Of a stretch of 64,000 nucleotides of DNA, positions 1-9,576 are shown in pieces. The stretch's first letter is position 1, and every line of letters starts with the position of its first letter. The translations under genes were made by a program, and so were the position numbers. The notes under the pieces are model-generated. The model was not told the DNA's origin. It worked only from the letters and a program-made list of their open reading frames with translations, and ran no database searches. This DNA is from Gilliamella apicola (lineage in GTDB: Bacteria; Pseudomonadota; Gammaproteobacteria; Enterobacterales; Orbaceae): assembly GCF_003202915.1 (NCBI RefSeq), contig NZ_QGLP01000005.1:784721-848720 (forward strand), written 5' to 3'.

Positions 1-1
1 A

Positions 2-1153
2 CAAAGTGATAAAATTATTATCTCAAAATCATCTGACACTAATCGAACTGTTTCAGCAGAAGGCACCCATACGATAAACTTAATCAATAATGGTTCTGCG
101 CAAACTACTGGTAATGAAAAGTTAACTCTAGTTGAAATCGATGACAATGCGACAAATACCGCTGAATTTAAAACTAATCATGATGTTGAGCTTGGTGGTT
201 ATCAGTATAGTTTAGATAAAGATGGGAAAGATTATGTGCTAACTGCTAAGCCGATTACTTCATCAGCTATGGCTAGTGCTGGTTTTCTTAATGCCAATTA
301 TTTAATGAATTATGTTGAAACTCAAACCCTCTTAAAACGTTTAGGTGATATGCGCACTAGTGGTGAATTTGGGGATGTTTGGTTACGAGGTTTTACTGGT
401 AAATTAGATTCGTTTTCTGGCGGTAAATTAAGCAAATTTGATATGAGTTACCATGGTTTCCAATTTGGTGCAGATAAACAACTAACTGAAAATTCACCTT
501 TTGTTATTGGGGCTTTTGTCGGGCAAACTTATGGCAATCCTGATTATAAAAATGGTGATGGTTCATTACGTTCATTTAACACCGGGATATATGCAACTTA
601 TTTAGATAACAGTGGTTTTTATATTGACGGTGTAGTCAAATATGATCGGCAAAAAAATCACTTTAAAGTTAAAGATACCGCTAATAATCGCATTCAAGGT
701 ACAGGACACTCTAATGGGCTTGGCTTATCAATGGAATTAGGTCAAAAATTCAAAATTAATGATTTTTATATTGAACCACAAACGCAATTCTCTTATAGTC
801 ACCAAAATGGTAATTCTATTAATGCATCGAATGGACTTAAAGTTAAATTAGGTAATTACAATTCATTAATTGGCCGAGCATCAACACTTTTGGGCTATGA
901 ATTTAATTCAGATGAAAATAATATCAATATTTATGCTAAAACCGGTATAGTTAGAGAGTTTGATGGCGATACCTACTATAAACTAAATAACCATAAAGAA
1001 AGCCACTCATTCAAAGGTAATTGGTGGAATAATGGTGTTGGCATAAACGCCAATTTCAACCAAAAACATAATATCTATTTGGATTTAGAAAGTTCTCCGG
1101 GTAATAAATTTGATTTATTACAAGTTAATGGTGGATATCGTTACTCTTTTTAA
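2..1153 (+). CDS. Autotransporter, C-terminal part (partial at window edge)
   Basis: The reading frame is open from base 2, so this is the 3' end of a longer gene. A start near 236 would be an artefact: the codons before it still read as passenger-type sequence (polar, T/N/D-rich, ending in a GGYQYSLDKDG-like strand typical of the pertactin-type autochaperone region). The remaining about 300 residues alternate short amphipathic strands, as in an autotransporter beta-barrel, and end in GYRYSF with a terminal Phe, the usual outer-membrane signature. By family knowledge the barrel sits in the outer membrane and exports the N-terminal passenger (type Va secretion). Passenger function cannot be judged because it lies outside the window. 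A hairpin follows the stop. Confidence 0.88.
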   Translation, partial: QSDKIIISKSSDTNRTVSAEGTHTINLINNGSAQTTGNEKLTLVEIDDNATNTAEFKTNHDVELGGYQYSLDKDGKDYVLTAKPITSSAMASAGFLNANYLMNYVETQTLLKRLGDMRTSGEFGDVWLRGFTGKLDSFSGGKLSKFDMSYHGFQFGADKQLTENSPFVIGAFVGQTYGNPDYKNGDGSLRSFNTGIYATYLDNSGFYIDGVVKYDRQKNHFKVKDTANNRIQGTGHSNGLGLSMELGQKFKINDFYIEPQTQFSYSHQNGNSINASNGLKVKLGNYNSLIGRASTLLGYEFNSDENNINIYAKTGIVREFDGDTYYKLNNHKESHSFKGNWWNNGVGINANFNQKHNIYLDLESSPGNKFDLLQVNGGYRYSF

Positions 1154-1186
1154 TTCATCATTTTGCTTAAATTTTTATCTATTCAT

Positions 1187-1211
1187 CCCACGTTGGCTTA
1201 TTCAGCGTGGG
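1187..1211 (+). terminator. Hairpin after the autotransporter gene
   Basis: Inverted repeat CCCACG...CGTGGG with a 13-nt loop, 33 bases after the stop codon. No long T-run follows (AATTTCC), so it is a weak intrinsic terminator at best. Confidence 0.45.
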
Positions 1212-1316
1212 AATTTCCAATTATCACCCCTTTAACACGACATTAACTATCATTTTAATAGATGTATCTATCTACGCTTTTTTTGTATTTTTATTTAATA
1301 TTGAGTAATAAAAAAT

Positions 1317-1352
1317 TTGACTTTTATTTTATTAATGATAATAATTCTCATT
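1317..1352 (+). promoter_or_regulatory. sit promoter with overlapping Fur box
   Basis: A -35-like TTGACT (1317-1322) lies 16-17 bases before a TAATAA/AATAAT -10 (1339-1345). Over the -10 sits TGATAATAATTCTCA (1336-1350), which matches the 7-1-7 Fur consensus TGATAATnATTATCA at all but one position. Metal-loaded Fur bound here would block RNA polymerase. Fur control of sitABCD is established in enterobacteria, where MntR also acts. No separate MntR palindrome was recognised. The leader from here to the sitA start is about 140 bases. Confidence 0.72.
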
Positions 1353-1496
1353 AACATTTAAAACATGATTTTGCATTTTTTAAGTATTAGGGAGTGATCA
1401 AAAAAGAGATTTCACTCATTTCTGATCGTTTTATCTATAGCTTATTTTCTGTGCCCGATTGAGTTCGAGCAGATAGTATACAATAAGGATCCATCA

Positions 1497-2417
1497 ATGA
1501 AATTCAATTTTTTTAAAAGCCGTAAAACATTATTAAATGCGATTTTATCATCGCTGTTAGTTTTGACCGGCTTAGCTAACTCAGCATCGGCTGATGAGAA
1601 GAAATTTAAAGTGGTTACCACATTTACCGTTATTCAAGATATTGCTCAAAATGTTGCTGGCGATGCCGCGATTGTTGAATCAATTACTAAAGTAGGTGCT
1701 GAAATTCATGAGTACGATCCTACACCACAAGATATCACTAAAGCCCTTTCTGCTGATTTGGTGTTGTGGAATGGTTTGAATTTAGAACTGTGGTTTGAAC
1801 GTTTTTTTGAAGATGTCAAAGATGTACCTTCCGTTGTTGTGACAGAAGGTATTGATCCGATGCCAATTCAAGAAGGTAGTTATAAAGGTAATCCCAATCC
1901 ACATGCATGGATGTCACCAACCCTTGCTTTGACTTATATTGAAAATATTCGTGCCGCTTTGGTTAAATATGATCCGAAAAATGCTGAGATTTATAATAAG
2001 AATGCCGCAGAATATGTGGCGAAAATTAAGGCTCTTGATGCCCCACTACGTGAGCGTTTAGCGAAGATTCCCGAATCACAACGCTGGTTAGTCACTAGTG
2101 AGGGAGCATTTAGTTATTTAGCCCGTGATTATAATCTTAAAGAAGCATATCTATGGCCAATTAATGCTGAGCAACAAGGTACACCTAAGCAAGTTAAAAA
2201 TCTTATTGATTTAGTCCGAGCTAATAATATCCCTGTGTTATTTAGTGAAAGCACTATTTCCGATAAGCCTGCTAAGCAAGTAAGTAAAGAAACCGGAGCT
2301 AAATATGGAGGAGTACTTTATGTCGATTCACTCTCTACCAAAGATGGTCCTGTTCCAACTTATATCGATTTATTAAAAGTGACGGTTGAAACAATTGCTA
2401 AAGGATTCGAAAAATAA
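1497..2417 (+). CDS. sitA: Mn/Fe ABC transporter, periplasmic binding protein SitA
   Basis: Periplasmic solute-binding protein of the cluster-9 (ZnuA/SitA/YfeA) family, 306 residues. It captures Mn2+ or Fe2+ and delivers it to the SitBCD pump. An N-terminal signal peptide (basic start, hydrophobic core to about residue 32, ASA/D cleavage area) precedes the mature protein. Metal ligands expected of the family are visible: the His in [11 protein letters not shown] near residue 76, the His in NPHAWMSP near 140, a Glu in the AEQQGTP segment near 229, and an Asp near the C-terminus (YVDSLS). The start has a good AAGGA ribosome site. It overlaps sitB by one base, so the four genes are probably translated as a coupled operon. 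Confidence 0.93.
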   Translation: MKFNFFKSRKTLLNAILSSLLVLTGLANSASADEKKFKVVTTFTVIQDIAQNVAGDAAIVESITKVGAEIHEYDPTPQDITKALSADLVLWNGLNLELWFERFFEDVKDVPSVVVTEGIDPMPIQEGSYKGNPNPHAWMSPTLALTYIENIRAALVKYDPKNAEIYNKNAAEYVAKIKALDAPLRERLAKIPESQRWLVTSEGAFSYLARDYNLKEAYLWPINAEQQGTPKQVKNLIDLVRANNIPVLFSESTISDKPAKQVSKETGAKYGGVLYVDSLSTKDGPVPTYIDLLKVTVETIAKGFEK

Positions 2418-3313
2418 TGACGCAAATTTGCTTAAATGTTGATGATATTACCGTGACTTATAATAATGGTCACACTGCGATTCATAATGCTAGTTTTCGG
2501 TTAAATGGTGGCACAATCTGTGCGCTAGTTGGCGTTAATGGTAGTGGAAAATCAACACTATTTAAAAGCATTATGGGAATGATAAAACCAACTAAAGGTC
2601 AGGTGACATTTAATAATATTTCGGTAAAACAGGCATTAAAGCAAAATATTATTGCTTATGTTCCGCAAACCGAAGAGGTCGATTGGGATTTTCCAGTTTT
2701 GGTATCGGATGTGGTAATGATGGGTCGTTATGGTCATATGTCTTTTTTGCGAATACCAAGTAAAGAAGACAAGCGACAGGTCGATTTAGCACTAGACCGA
2801 GTCAATATGTTGGATTTTAAACATCGACAGATTGGTCAACTTTCTGGCGGTCAAAAAAAGCGAGTCTTTTTGGCAAGAGCTTTAGCTCAACAAGGTAAGG
2901 TTTTGTTGTTAGATGAGCCATTTACCGGCGTTGACGTTAAAACCGAAAATGCCATTATCGATCTGCTTAAAGCTCTGCGAGATGAAGGTCATTTGATCTT
3001 AGTTTCTACCCACAATTTAGGTAGTGTGCCTGAATTTTGTGATCAGGTGGTATTAATCAACCAAACAGTGTTAGCTTTTGGCGAAACCAAAACCACTTTT
3101 ACACCACAAAATCTAATGACAACATTTGGTGGTGCACTACGTTATTTGAGTTTATCTGGCGAACAATTGCACCAAGATGAAGATCCTCGCAAGATGTCAA
3201 TTTTAACCGATGATGAACGTGCCGCAGTATTTTATGGTGAAGGTGGTGATAATTCTGCTCATCAGGATTTACTTGTCGAACCAACGGTTATTGAAACTAA
3301 AGGGCAACACTAA
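2417..3313 (+). CDS. sitB: Mn/Fe ABC transporter ATPase SitB
   Basis: Cytoplasmic ATPase of the SitABCD importer, 298 residues. Walker [10 protein letters not shown] is at 39-47, a Q-loop at [10 protein letters not shown], signature LSGGQ at 142-146, Walker B VLLLDE at 162-167 and the switch His in VSTHN near 198. It hydrolyses ATP to power metal entry through SitC and SitD. The about 50-residue acidic tail after the ABC domain is typical of the SitB/YfeB branch. The start overlaps the sitA stop and the stop abuts sitC. Confidence 0.93.
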   Translation: MTQICLNVDDITVTYNNGHTAIHNASFRLNGGTICALVGVNGSGKSTLFKSIMGMIKPTKGQVTFNNISVKQALKQNIIAYVPQTEEVDWDFPVLVSDVVMMGRYGHMSFLRIPSKEDKRQVDLALDRVNMLDFKHRQIGQLSGGQKKRVFLARALAQQGKVLLLDEPFTGVDVKTENAIIDLLKALRDEGHLILVSTHNLGSVPEFCDQVVLINQTVLAFGETKTTFTPQNLMTTFGGALRYLSLSGEQLHQDEDPRKMSILTDDERAAVFYGEGGDNSAHQDLLVEPTVIETKGQH

Positions 3314-4173
3314 TGGAACTACTTCTTGAACCATTTACCTATGGCTTTATGTTAAAAGCCATTTGGGTAAGTAGTATTGTTGGTGCCGCATGTGCATTTT
3401 TATCGGCATTTTTAATGTTAAAAGGTTGGTCATTAATGGGCGATGCCCTTTCGCACTCTGTCGTGCCGGGTGTGGCTGGCGCTTATGCACTTGGTTTGCC
3501 TTATTCGGTCGGCGCTTTTTTTACTGGATTGTTAGCTGCCTTGTCAATCACGATTATACGAGCTTTTACTCGCTTAAAAGAAGATGCCATTATTGGTTTT
3601 ATCTTTTCAACCTTTTTTGCTATTGGACTTTTAATTATTTCACTAAACCCAACCTCCATTAATGCTCAAACCATTATTTTTGGTAACATTTTGGGGATTG
3701 ATGATAGTGATATGTGGCAAGTGCAAATCATTATTTTGGTTTCGTTTATTTTGCTTCTCTTTTTCTGGAAAGATCTGTTAGTGGTATTTTTTGATGAAAC
3801 CCATGCACGCTCCATCGGCTTAAGACCACTAGCGTTAAAGATCCTATTTTTTACCATTCTAAGTGCCTGTACTGTGGCAGCATTACAAACCGTCGGGGCA
3901 ATCTTAGTTATTGCTATGGTGGTAACCCCAGGCGCAACCGCTTACCTACTTACCGATAGGTTTTCACGGTTGTTAATTATTTCGGTAATCATTGGCGCGC
4001 TAACCAGTGCTATTGGCGCTTGGATCAGTTACTTTTTAAATGGCGAAACCGGTGGCGTGATAGTGACACTACAAACATTAGTCTTTCTAATCGCCTTCTT
4101 ATTTGCACCTAAACAAGGTTTGCTTTCCAACCGACGCCGAATTAGACAAGCAAGACGAGGGGGAGCTGTATGA
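3313..4173 (+). CDS. sitC: Mn/Fe ABC transporter permease SitC
   Basis: Inner-membrane permease of the ABC-3 family (ZnuB/SitC type), 286 residues with about eight hydrophobic segments. The N-terminal block containing LKGWSLMGDALSHSVVPG is the family hallmark, and a very similar block recurs in the next gene. With SitD it forms the metal channel. The basic C-terminus (RRRIRQARRGG) is cytoplasmic. It overlaps sitB by one base and sitD by four. Confidence 0.92.
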   Translation: MELLLEPFTYGFMLKAIWVSSIVGAACAFLSAFLMLKGWSLMGDALSHSVVPGVAGAYALGLPYSVGAFFTGLLAALSITIIRAFTRLKEDAIIGFIFSTFFAIGLLIISLNPTSINAQTIIFGNILGIDDSDMWQVQIIILVSFILLLFFWKDLLVVFFDETHARSIGLRPLALKILFFTILSACTVAALQTVGAILVIAMVVTPGATAYLLTDRFSRLLIISVIIGALTSAIGAWISYFLNGETGGVIVTLQTLVFLIAFLFAPKQGLLSNRRRIRQARRGGAV

Positions 4174-5006
4174 CCGTATTATGGGAACTTATTTATCATC
4201 CCCTAACCATTCCTTTTGTTCAACGTGCTATTTTGGCCGCTTTAGCTACTGGGATTGTTTGTGCCCTGCTGTCGTGCTTTTTAGTATTGAAAGGCTGGTC
4301 ATTGATGGGAGATGCTATTTCTCACGCCGTATTACCAGGAATTGTACTCGCTTATTTGGCAGGTATCCCACTGATAATAGGTGCGTTTACTTCTGGATTA
4401 TTTTGTTCCGTCGCTACCGGATACATTAAGGAAAATAGTCGAATAAAAGAGGATACCGTAATGGGAATTGTCTTTTCTGGGATGTTTGCCTTTGGTTTAG
4501 TACTATTTTCTAAAGTTGAAACGTCGCAGCATTTGAACCATATTTTATTCGGTAGCGTATTAGGAACAAGTTATCAAGAATTAATACAAATCATCGCCAT
4601 TGCGAGCATTGTTTCGATTTTAGTTATTATTAAACGACGCGATCTGATGTTGTACTGTTTTGATGCTGTGCAAGCGAAAGTGGTTGGTTTGCCTGTTAAA
4701 TTATTACATTATGGTTTATTGAGTATATTGGCGTTAACCATTGTTGGCTCACTAAAAGCGGCAGGTGTTATCTTAGTTATTGCAATGCTAATCGCCCCAG
4801 GTATTACTGCATTTTTGTTAACCAAACGTTTTGAGAAGATGTTAGTTATTGCGGTGATTGTATCAGCTTTTTCGACGGTAACCGGTACATTAATCAGTTT
4901 TCATTTAGATGCCTCAACCAGTGCTTGTATTGTGATTTTACAGGCGTTTATCTTTGTTATGGCTCAGTTTTATCGAGTCTATGTTAATCATAAAGTGAGG
5001 CTTTAA
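4170..5006 (+). CDS. sitD: Mn/Fe ABC transporter permease SitD
   Basis: Second ABC-3 family permease, 278 residues with about eight membrane segments. It is a paralogue of the upstream sitC, sharing LKGWSLMGDAISHAVLPG and the late VILVIAMLIAPG block, which fits an ancient tandem duplication. It is the last gene of the operon. The start overlaps the sitC stop (ATGA) and a strong hairpin follows within six bases of the stop. Confidence 0.92.
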   Translation: MTVLWELIYHPLTIPFVQRAILAALATGIVCALLSCFLVLKGWSLMGDAISHAVLPGIVLAYLAGIPLIIGAFTSGLFCSVATGYIKENSRIKEDTVMGIVFSGMFAFGLVLFSKVETSQHLNHILFGSVLGTSYQELIQIIAIASIVSILVIIKRRDLMLYCFDAVQAKVVGLPVKLLHYGLLSILALTIVGSLKAAGVILVIAMLIAPGITAFLLTKRFEKMLVIAVIVSAFSTVTGTLISFHLDASTSACIVILQAFIFVMAQFYRVYVNHKVRL

Positions 5007-5011
5007 TTGAG

Positions 5012-5050
5012 CTAGTGTAAATGTTGCGCATTATTCTACATTTACACTAG
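5012..5050. terminator. Bidirectional terminator between sitD and dnaB
   Basis: Perfect 13-bp inverted repeat CTAGTGTAAATGT...ACATTTACACTAG with a 13-base loop, between two convergent genes. It can serve sitD on the plus strand (followed by TTATTAT) and dnaB on the minus strand (followed by AATTAAAG). Confidence 0.75.
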
Positions 5051-5064
5051 TTATTATGGCTTAA

Positions 5065-6492
5065 CTATTCATCATCCAAATATTTAGCGGCATCAGCATA
5101 ATTATCAAACCGTGAGAATTGACCTTGGAATTTTAAGCGTACTTTGCCTATTGGACCATTACGCTGTTTACCTAAAATGATTTCAGCAATACCTTTATGT
5201 TCCGACGCTTCGTTATAAACTTCATCACGATAGATAAACATAATCACGTCAGCATCTTGTTCAATAGATCCTGATTCACGTAAGTCTGAGTTAACCGGCC
5301 GTTTATCAGCTCGTTGCTCTAAGCTACGGTTAAGCTGTGATAGAGCTACGACTGGGATTTGTAACTCTTTCGCTAAAGCTTTTAATGAACGTGAAATTTC
5401 TGCAATCTCAAGTGTTCGGTTCTCTGATATATTTGGCACACGCATTAGCTGTAAGTAATCGACCATGATCATACTTAAACCTTTATGTTCACGGTAGATT
5501 CGTCTTGCGCGTGAACGTAACTCCATAGGAGTTAATCCGGATGAGTCATCGATATAGATATTTTTCTTCTCAAGCAGTAAGCCCATGGTGCTCGATATTC
5601 TTGCCCAATCATCATCTTGTAATTGACCAGTACGAATACGAGTTTGGTCAACGCGGGACAACGACGCTAACATACGCATCATAATCTGTTCAGATGGCAT
5701 CTCTAAACTAAAGATAAGAACTGGTTTTTCTTGCATCATAGCTGCGTTTTCGCAGAGATTCATCGCAAAAGTTGTTTTACCCATTGATGGACGAGCCGCA
5801 ATGATAATTAAATCTGAACGCTGTAAACCTGCGGTTTTTTTATCTAAATCAAGAAAGCCGGTTGATACTCCTGTGACTCCATCATGTGGGCGTTGGAATA
5901 ACTCTTCAATTTTTGCCACAGTAGCTTCTAGTACCTCGGTGATATTTTTCGGGCCTTCACCTTGCTTAGTACGACTTTCGGCAATTTGGAAAATTTTACT
6001 TTCGGCCAAATCTAAAATTTCAGTGCTATCTCGACCTTCGGTTGAGTAACAGTTGTCAGCAATTTCATTTGAAGCGCTAATCAGTTCACGCAATATCGCT
6101 TGTTGACGAATGATATCCGTATACGCCACCACATTAATGGCGCTAGGGGTGTTTTTGGAAAGCTCTGCTAAATAAGCAAATCCGCCGACATCGACTAGTA
6201 AGTCTTTACTTTCTAAACTTTCGGAAAGTGTGATCAAATCAATCGGCGTACCACGACTGATTAGGGTATGCATTTCTGAAAAGATAAGTTGATGATGACG
6301 AGAATAAAAATCACGGTCAGTAATCATTTCAGCAACAACATCCCAACGCTGATTATCTAGCATTAGGCTACCTAGTACAGCCTGCTCGGCCTCAATAGAG
6401 TGAGGCGGCAATTTAATATTTTGTACTTTTGATTTTTTTGCGTCTTGATTTTTCAGTTCTTTATTTGAATCATCAGTATTCATTGCATTCAT
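5065..6492 (-). CDS. dnaB: Replicative DNA helicase DnaB
   Basis: Hexameric 5'-3' helicase that unwinds the replication fork and binds primase, 475 residues. The N-terminal DnaB domain begins at LPPHSIEAEQAVLG (about 29-42). A linker follows, then the RecA-like C-terminal ATPase with Walker A ARPSMGKT (233-240), Walker B IMVDYLQLM and the arginine-finger region GKQRNGPIGKV. The acidic and lysine-rich first 22 residues lie ahead of the conserved domain. An alternative Met at codon 4 cannot be excluded. It is followed by truA on the same strand (39-base gap), though dnaB lies downstream of truA in transcription order. Confidence 0.95.
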   Translation of the reverse strand: MNAMNTDDSNKELKNQDAKKSKVQNIKLPPHSIEAEQAVLGSLMLDNQRWDVVAEMITDRDFYSRHHQLIFSEMHTLISRGTPIDLITLSESLESKDLLVDVGGFAYLAELSKNTPSAINVVAYTDIIRQQAILRELISASNEIADNCYSTEGRDSTEILDLAESKIFQIAESRTKQGEGPKNITEVLEATVAKIEELFQRPHDGVTGVSTGFLDLDKKTAGLQRSDLIIIAARPSMGKTTFAMNLCENAAMMQEKPVLIFSLEMPSEQIMMRMLASLSRVDQTRIRTGQLQDDDWARISSTMGLLLEKKNIYIDDSSGLTPMELRSRARRIYREHKGLSMIMVDYLQLMRVPNISENRTLEIAEISRSLKALAKELQIPVVALSQLNRSLEQRADKRPVNSDLRESGSIEQDADVIMFIYRDEVYNEASEHKGIAEIILGKQRNGPIGKVRLKFQGQFSRFDNYADAAKYLDDE

Positions 6493-6530
6493 CTTTTTAT
6501 TTAAATTAATTTAATCATTAGCTAATTGGC

Positions 6531-7322
6531 TTACTGTATAAATAATGGTCCTAAAGCACGTTTAGGAATTTGATATTCTAATGGATAATCCACCTGAACC
6601 AAATATAAACCTTCTGGTTTTGCTGTTGCTGCCGCTTGAGTACGGTCTTTAGCTTTTAATAGCTCATCGATCCACTGCGGCGGTTGATTGCCTGCACCAA
6701 CCTCTAACAAACTCCCGACGATATTACGCACCATATGGTGAACAAAGGCATTGGCTTTGATATCGACAATAACATATTCGCCCTGTCTTGTAACTGCAAT
6801 ATGATGAACATTACGCCAAGGTGTCCGTGATTGACACTGCGCTGCTCTAAACGATGAAAAGTCATTTTCACCTAATAAATATTGCGCTGCTTGATGCATA
6901 AGAATTTCATTTAATGGCAGATAATAGTGTGATACCCCTTTAGCTAAAATCGCCGGCCGATAACGATGGTTATAAATCACATATCGATAACGTCGAGCTG
7001 TTGCACAAAATCTAGCATGAAAACGGTCATCCACACTTTTCGACCAACGCACAGCAATATTATCCGGCAGATGAGAGTTCACTCCCATTGTCCATGCGCC
7101 TTGCGCACGCTGAGCGGTGGTTTCGAAATGGATAACTTGCCCAGTTGCATGGACGCCGGCATCGGTTCTTCCTGCGCAAAATACCGTTATGGTTTCATTG
7201 GCGATCACTGATAAGGCGGATTCTAATCTTTGTTGGATAGAGTCAACATGCTGTTGACGTTGCCAACCAAAATAGCCACTGCCATCATACTCAATACCTA
7301 ATGCAATCTTAGAGGTAGTCAT
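6531..7322 (-). CDS. truA: tRNA pseudouridine(38-40) synthase TruA
   Basis: Converts uridine to pseudouridine at positions 38-40 of the tRNA anticodon stem. It is 263 residues, close to the usual 270. The catalytic motif [10 protein letters not shown] is at about 50-59, with Asp54 as nucleophile. The [11 protein letters not shown] block near the C-terminal third is also diagnostic. It overlaps the 3' end of the upstream usg-like gene by 14 bases, so the two are cotranscribed, as in E. coli usg-truA. Confidence 0.95.
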   Translation of the reverse strand: MTTSKIALGIEYDGSGYFGWQRQQHVDSIQQRLESALSVIANETITVFCAGRTDAGVHATGQVIHFETTAQRAQGAWTMGVNSHLPDNIAVRWSKSVDDRFHARFCATARRYRYVIYNHRYRPAILAKGVSHYYLPLNEILMHQAAQYLLGENDFSSFRAAQCQSRTPWRNVHHIAVTRQGEYVIVDIKANAFVHHMVRNIVGSLLEVGAGNQPPQWIDELLKAKDRTQAAATAKPEGLYLVQVDYPLEYQIPKRALGPLFIQ

Positions 7323-8316
7323 TAATTAAGATCTCAAGCGTCTCGATTAACATTAATCCACCTAAGTAACGGATATTATCCGCCACTGACCAAAATTGAA
7401 TTTGCTCATAATTGCCATAGCTGTGTCGTAAATTAGCCAGTTTAATGGTTAAGTTGTTTTCAGCTTCGGTGTTTACTTCGGTTACTGGGGTTGGTAAATC
7501 TTCACTTTTCACTTCTACCCCAAATTCACTAAAACGGGCCATGTCCAATTCAATTGGTAAGCTGCTAGAAACATTCACCGCTTGAGCCAATCCGTAAAAT
7601 ACCGGCACAATAACTGATTCAATAGAGATTGGTAAATCATAATTACTTATCACTTTACGAATTTGGTTAATTTGCGAATGTTCACCTAAACTTCGGTGAT
7701 CAGACTCATGAAAAATTGGTAATAAATTAAAAGCCAATTGATTGTCAAACAGCTCATTATCAACTGGCATACCATTAAGTAACCGAGCACTTTGCCCAGC
7801 AAGTTCATCAATACCTGGTTTGCCATATAGTGATGATGGAATAAAACTACTTACATGTAGATTAGTCAGCAACTGGATATCAGCTAATGATGCCACACAA
7901 CGCAATAGTTGAGATACCGTTGGGCTAGCTACAGCAATGATGTTTTCATTGCGATATTCAGTTAATACACTGTTATTTACTTTAGGCACAATTAATGGAA
8001 TATGATCTTGATCAGCAAAAAAGCCACTAGCATCGATAACTATACAGCCTGCTTGTGCGGCTGTTTGAGCATTTTTTTCGCTGGTTTTACAGCCGGCAAC
8101 AAAAAAGGCAAAATGGCATTGACTCCAATCCATTTGTTGACTATCAATCACGGTTAAATTTTTACCCGCAAAGCGCACAACTTCACCTGCGCTGTTGTCG
8201 CTACCGACTAAATAGAGATTTTCAATTTCAATAGTTTTTGAGTTATTTAATAACTCAATTAGCGCAGAACCCACTTGTCCTGTCGCACCAACAATGGCGA
8301 TATTCCATGCAGACAT
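7309..8316 (-). CDS. usg: Usg-like semialdehyde dehydrogenase homologue
   Basis: Homologue of aspartate-semialdehyde dehydrogenase, of the Usg type that sits upstream of truA. The Rossmann motif [14 protein letters not shown] opens the protein. In true Asd enzymes the catalytic Cys lies in a (S/N)PNC(S/T)T motif. Here the equivalent segment reads ASPTVSQLL, with Val in place of Cys, so dehydrogenase activity is unlikely; E. coli Usg likewise departs from the Asd motif. The start was moved to the internal Met ([10 protein letters not shown]), 11 codons into the open frame, because it lies directly before the Rossmann motif. The role of Usg is not established. Confidence 0.85.
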   Translation of the reverse strand: MSAWNIAIVGATGQVGSALIELLNNSKTIEIENLYLVGSDNSAGEVVRFAGKNLTVIDSQQMDWSQCHFAFFVAGCKTSEKNAQTAAQAGCIVIDASGFFADQDHIPLIVPKVNNSVLTEYRNENIIAVASPTVSQLLRCVASLADIQLLTNLHVSSFIPSSLYGKPGIDELAGQSARLLNGMPVDNELFDNQLAFNLLPIFHESDHRSLGEHSQINQIRKVISNYDLPISIESVIVPVFYGLAQAVNVSSSLPIELDMARFSEFGVEVKSEDLPTPVTEVNTEAENNLTIKLANLRHSYGNYEQIQFWSVADNIRYLGGLMLIETLEILINDYL

Positions 8317-8494
8317 ATGATAAACCCGAATTAAAAAATTTAGTGGCAATTATACCACTTTATTGTTAAAGATTTTCGAAAAAGATGTTTTCTAAAATTT
8401 GGAATCTTGCTCGAAAAATTGAATTTTTGTTAATTACAACTTCGATAATCCTCGCTAAAGTAATTTTATCGATTATTTAATTTTATTGATGATT

Positions 8495-9544
8495 ATGACA
8501 AAAACATCATTATCGGTCATAGCCCAAAAGGCGAAGGTTTCAATCGCTACAGTATCAAGAGTATTAAGAACACCAAACTTGACCGCGCCACAAACTCAAC
8601 TTCTAGTTTACCAAGCAATGAAGGCTTTAAATGTTGATATGTCAAAAAATTTAAAAGACTATCAATTAGTTCATCAAAGCAATAAAATTTTAATTATTGA
8701 TAACCAGCTCATCTCTAAAAGTCTAATCAATTTTGGTATTGAACAAGTTTTATATGAAGCTGGATTTCAATGGTTTTATTGGCAATTTTCTTATCATGCC
8801 AAAAATGATATTTATCATTTAATTCAAAATATTAAGCAAAATTGCTTTATTGGTATTATAATCATCAATCAAGCACCCTACTTCAGCCAATTGTATAATT
8901 ATAAAAAATCATTACCACCTATCATATTTGTTAATCACTTTAAGAATAACTTTTCGTGTGTCCATTTCGATCATCTGACCATTGGTTTTCAAACCACTCA
9001 GCACTTAATTGAGCAAGGGCATACTAAAATCGCCATTTTTGTTAATAGCGATAAAAATGCCAACTCTTCACTTTTTTTACAAGGCTATCAACAGGCATTG
9101 CAACGCATCAATATGCCGATCGATACTGATTATATCATTCAAGGCTGCCTAACTTATGAACATGGACGAGAAGCCATTAAAACTTTACTACAAAGCAATA
9201 GGCCACCATCAGCGATTATTTTTGAGGATCATAGTAGCCTATCTTGTTTTGATTGCGATAGCTATCATGCACAAAATTATATATCGAGTTATCGCTCACT
9301 TTTTGGTGCATTACACCAAGCTAAAGAGAGTCAATCGCAACTGCTACATCCGCTTTCAATTACTTATATAAGTTATTCCAATGATCTTCAATATAATGAG
9401 TTAGATCGGTTAAGTAGAGTCAATAAACCTTTATACCAAATGGGTTGTAAATCAGCACAGTTATTATGTGAAATTCTCAAACAAGATATAACATCAATAT
9501 CGCAATGTCATATTATCGATACCGAGACATTCTTTATTAAATAA
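8495..9544 (+). CDS. LacI/GalR-family transcriptional regulator
   Basis: About 349 residues. The N-terminal helix-turn-helix is the LacI type: SLSVIAQKAKVSIATVSRVLRTP at the extreme N-terminus, including the hallmark VSxATVSRVL. A periplasmic-binding-protein-like effector domain follows (LIEQGHTKIAIF and a closing IDTETFFIK). Three start codons are possible: TTG 8486, ATG 8489 and ATG 8495. 8495 gives the usual MTKxSLxxIA beginning; none has a strong ribosome site. No sugar transport or catabolic gene is adjacent, so the ligand and regulon are unknown. It is flanked by genes on the minus strand, the 3' end of truB being 32 bases away. Confidence 0.85.
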   Translation: MTKTSLSVIAQKAKVSIATVSRVLRTPNLTAPQTQLLVYQAMKALNVDMSKNLKDYQLVHQSNKILIIDNQLISKSLINFGIEQVLYEAGFQWFYWQFSYHAKNDIYHLIQNIKQNCFIGIIIINQAPYFSQLYNYKKSLPPIIFVNHFKNNFSCVHFDHLTIGFQTTQHLIEQGHTKIAIFVNSDKNANSSLFLQGYQQALQRINMPIDTDYIIQGCLTYEHGREAIKTLLQSNRPPSAIIFEDHSSLSCFDCDSYHAQNYISSYRSLFGALHQAKESQSQLLHPLSITYISYSNDLQYNELDRLSRVNKPLYQMGCKSAQLLCEILKQDITSISQCHIIDTETFFIK

Positions 9545-9576
9545 TTGTCTATTTTTTATATTAGATAACCAATTAG

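Noticed and set aside
1353-1496. Mn-sensing yybP-ykoY riboswitch in the sit leader
   Set aside because: A GGGAGTG stretch hinted at it, but the paired conserved loops could not be identified.
4103-4429. 108-codon plus-strand frame bridging sitC and sitD
   Set aside because: Overlaps both permease genes in a third frame; aromatic/Cys-rich, no ribosome site.
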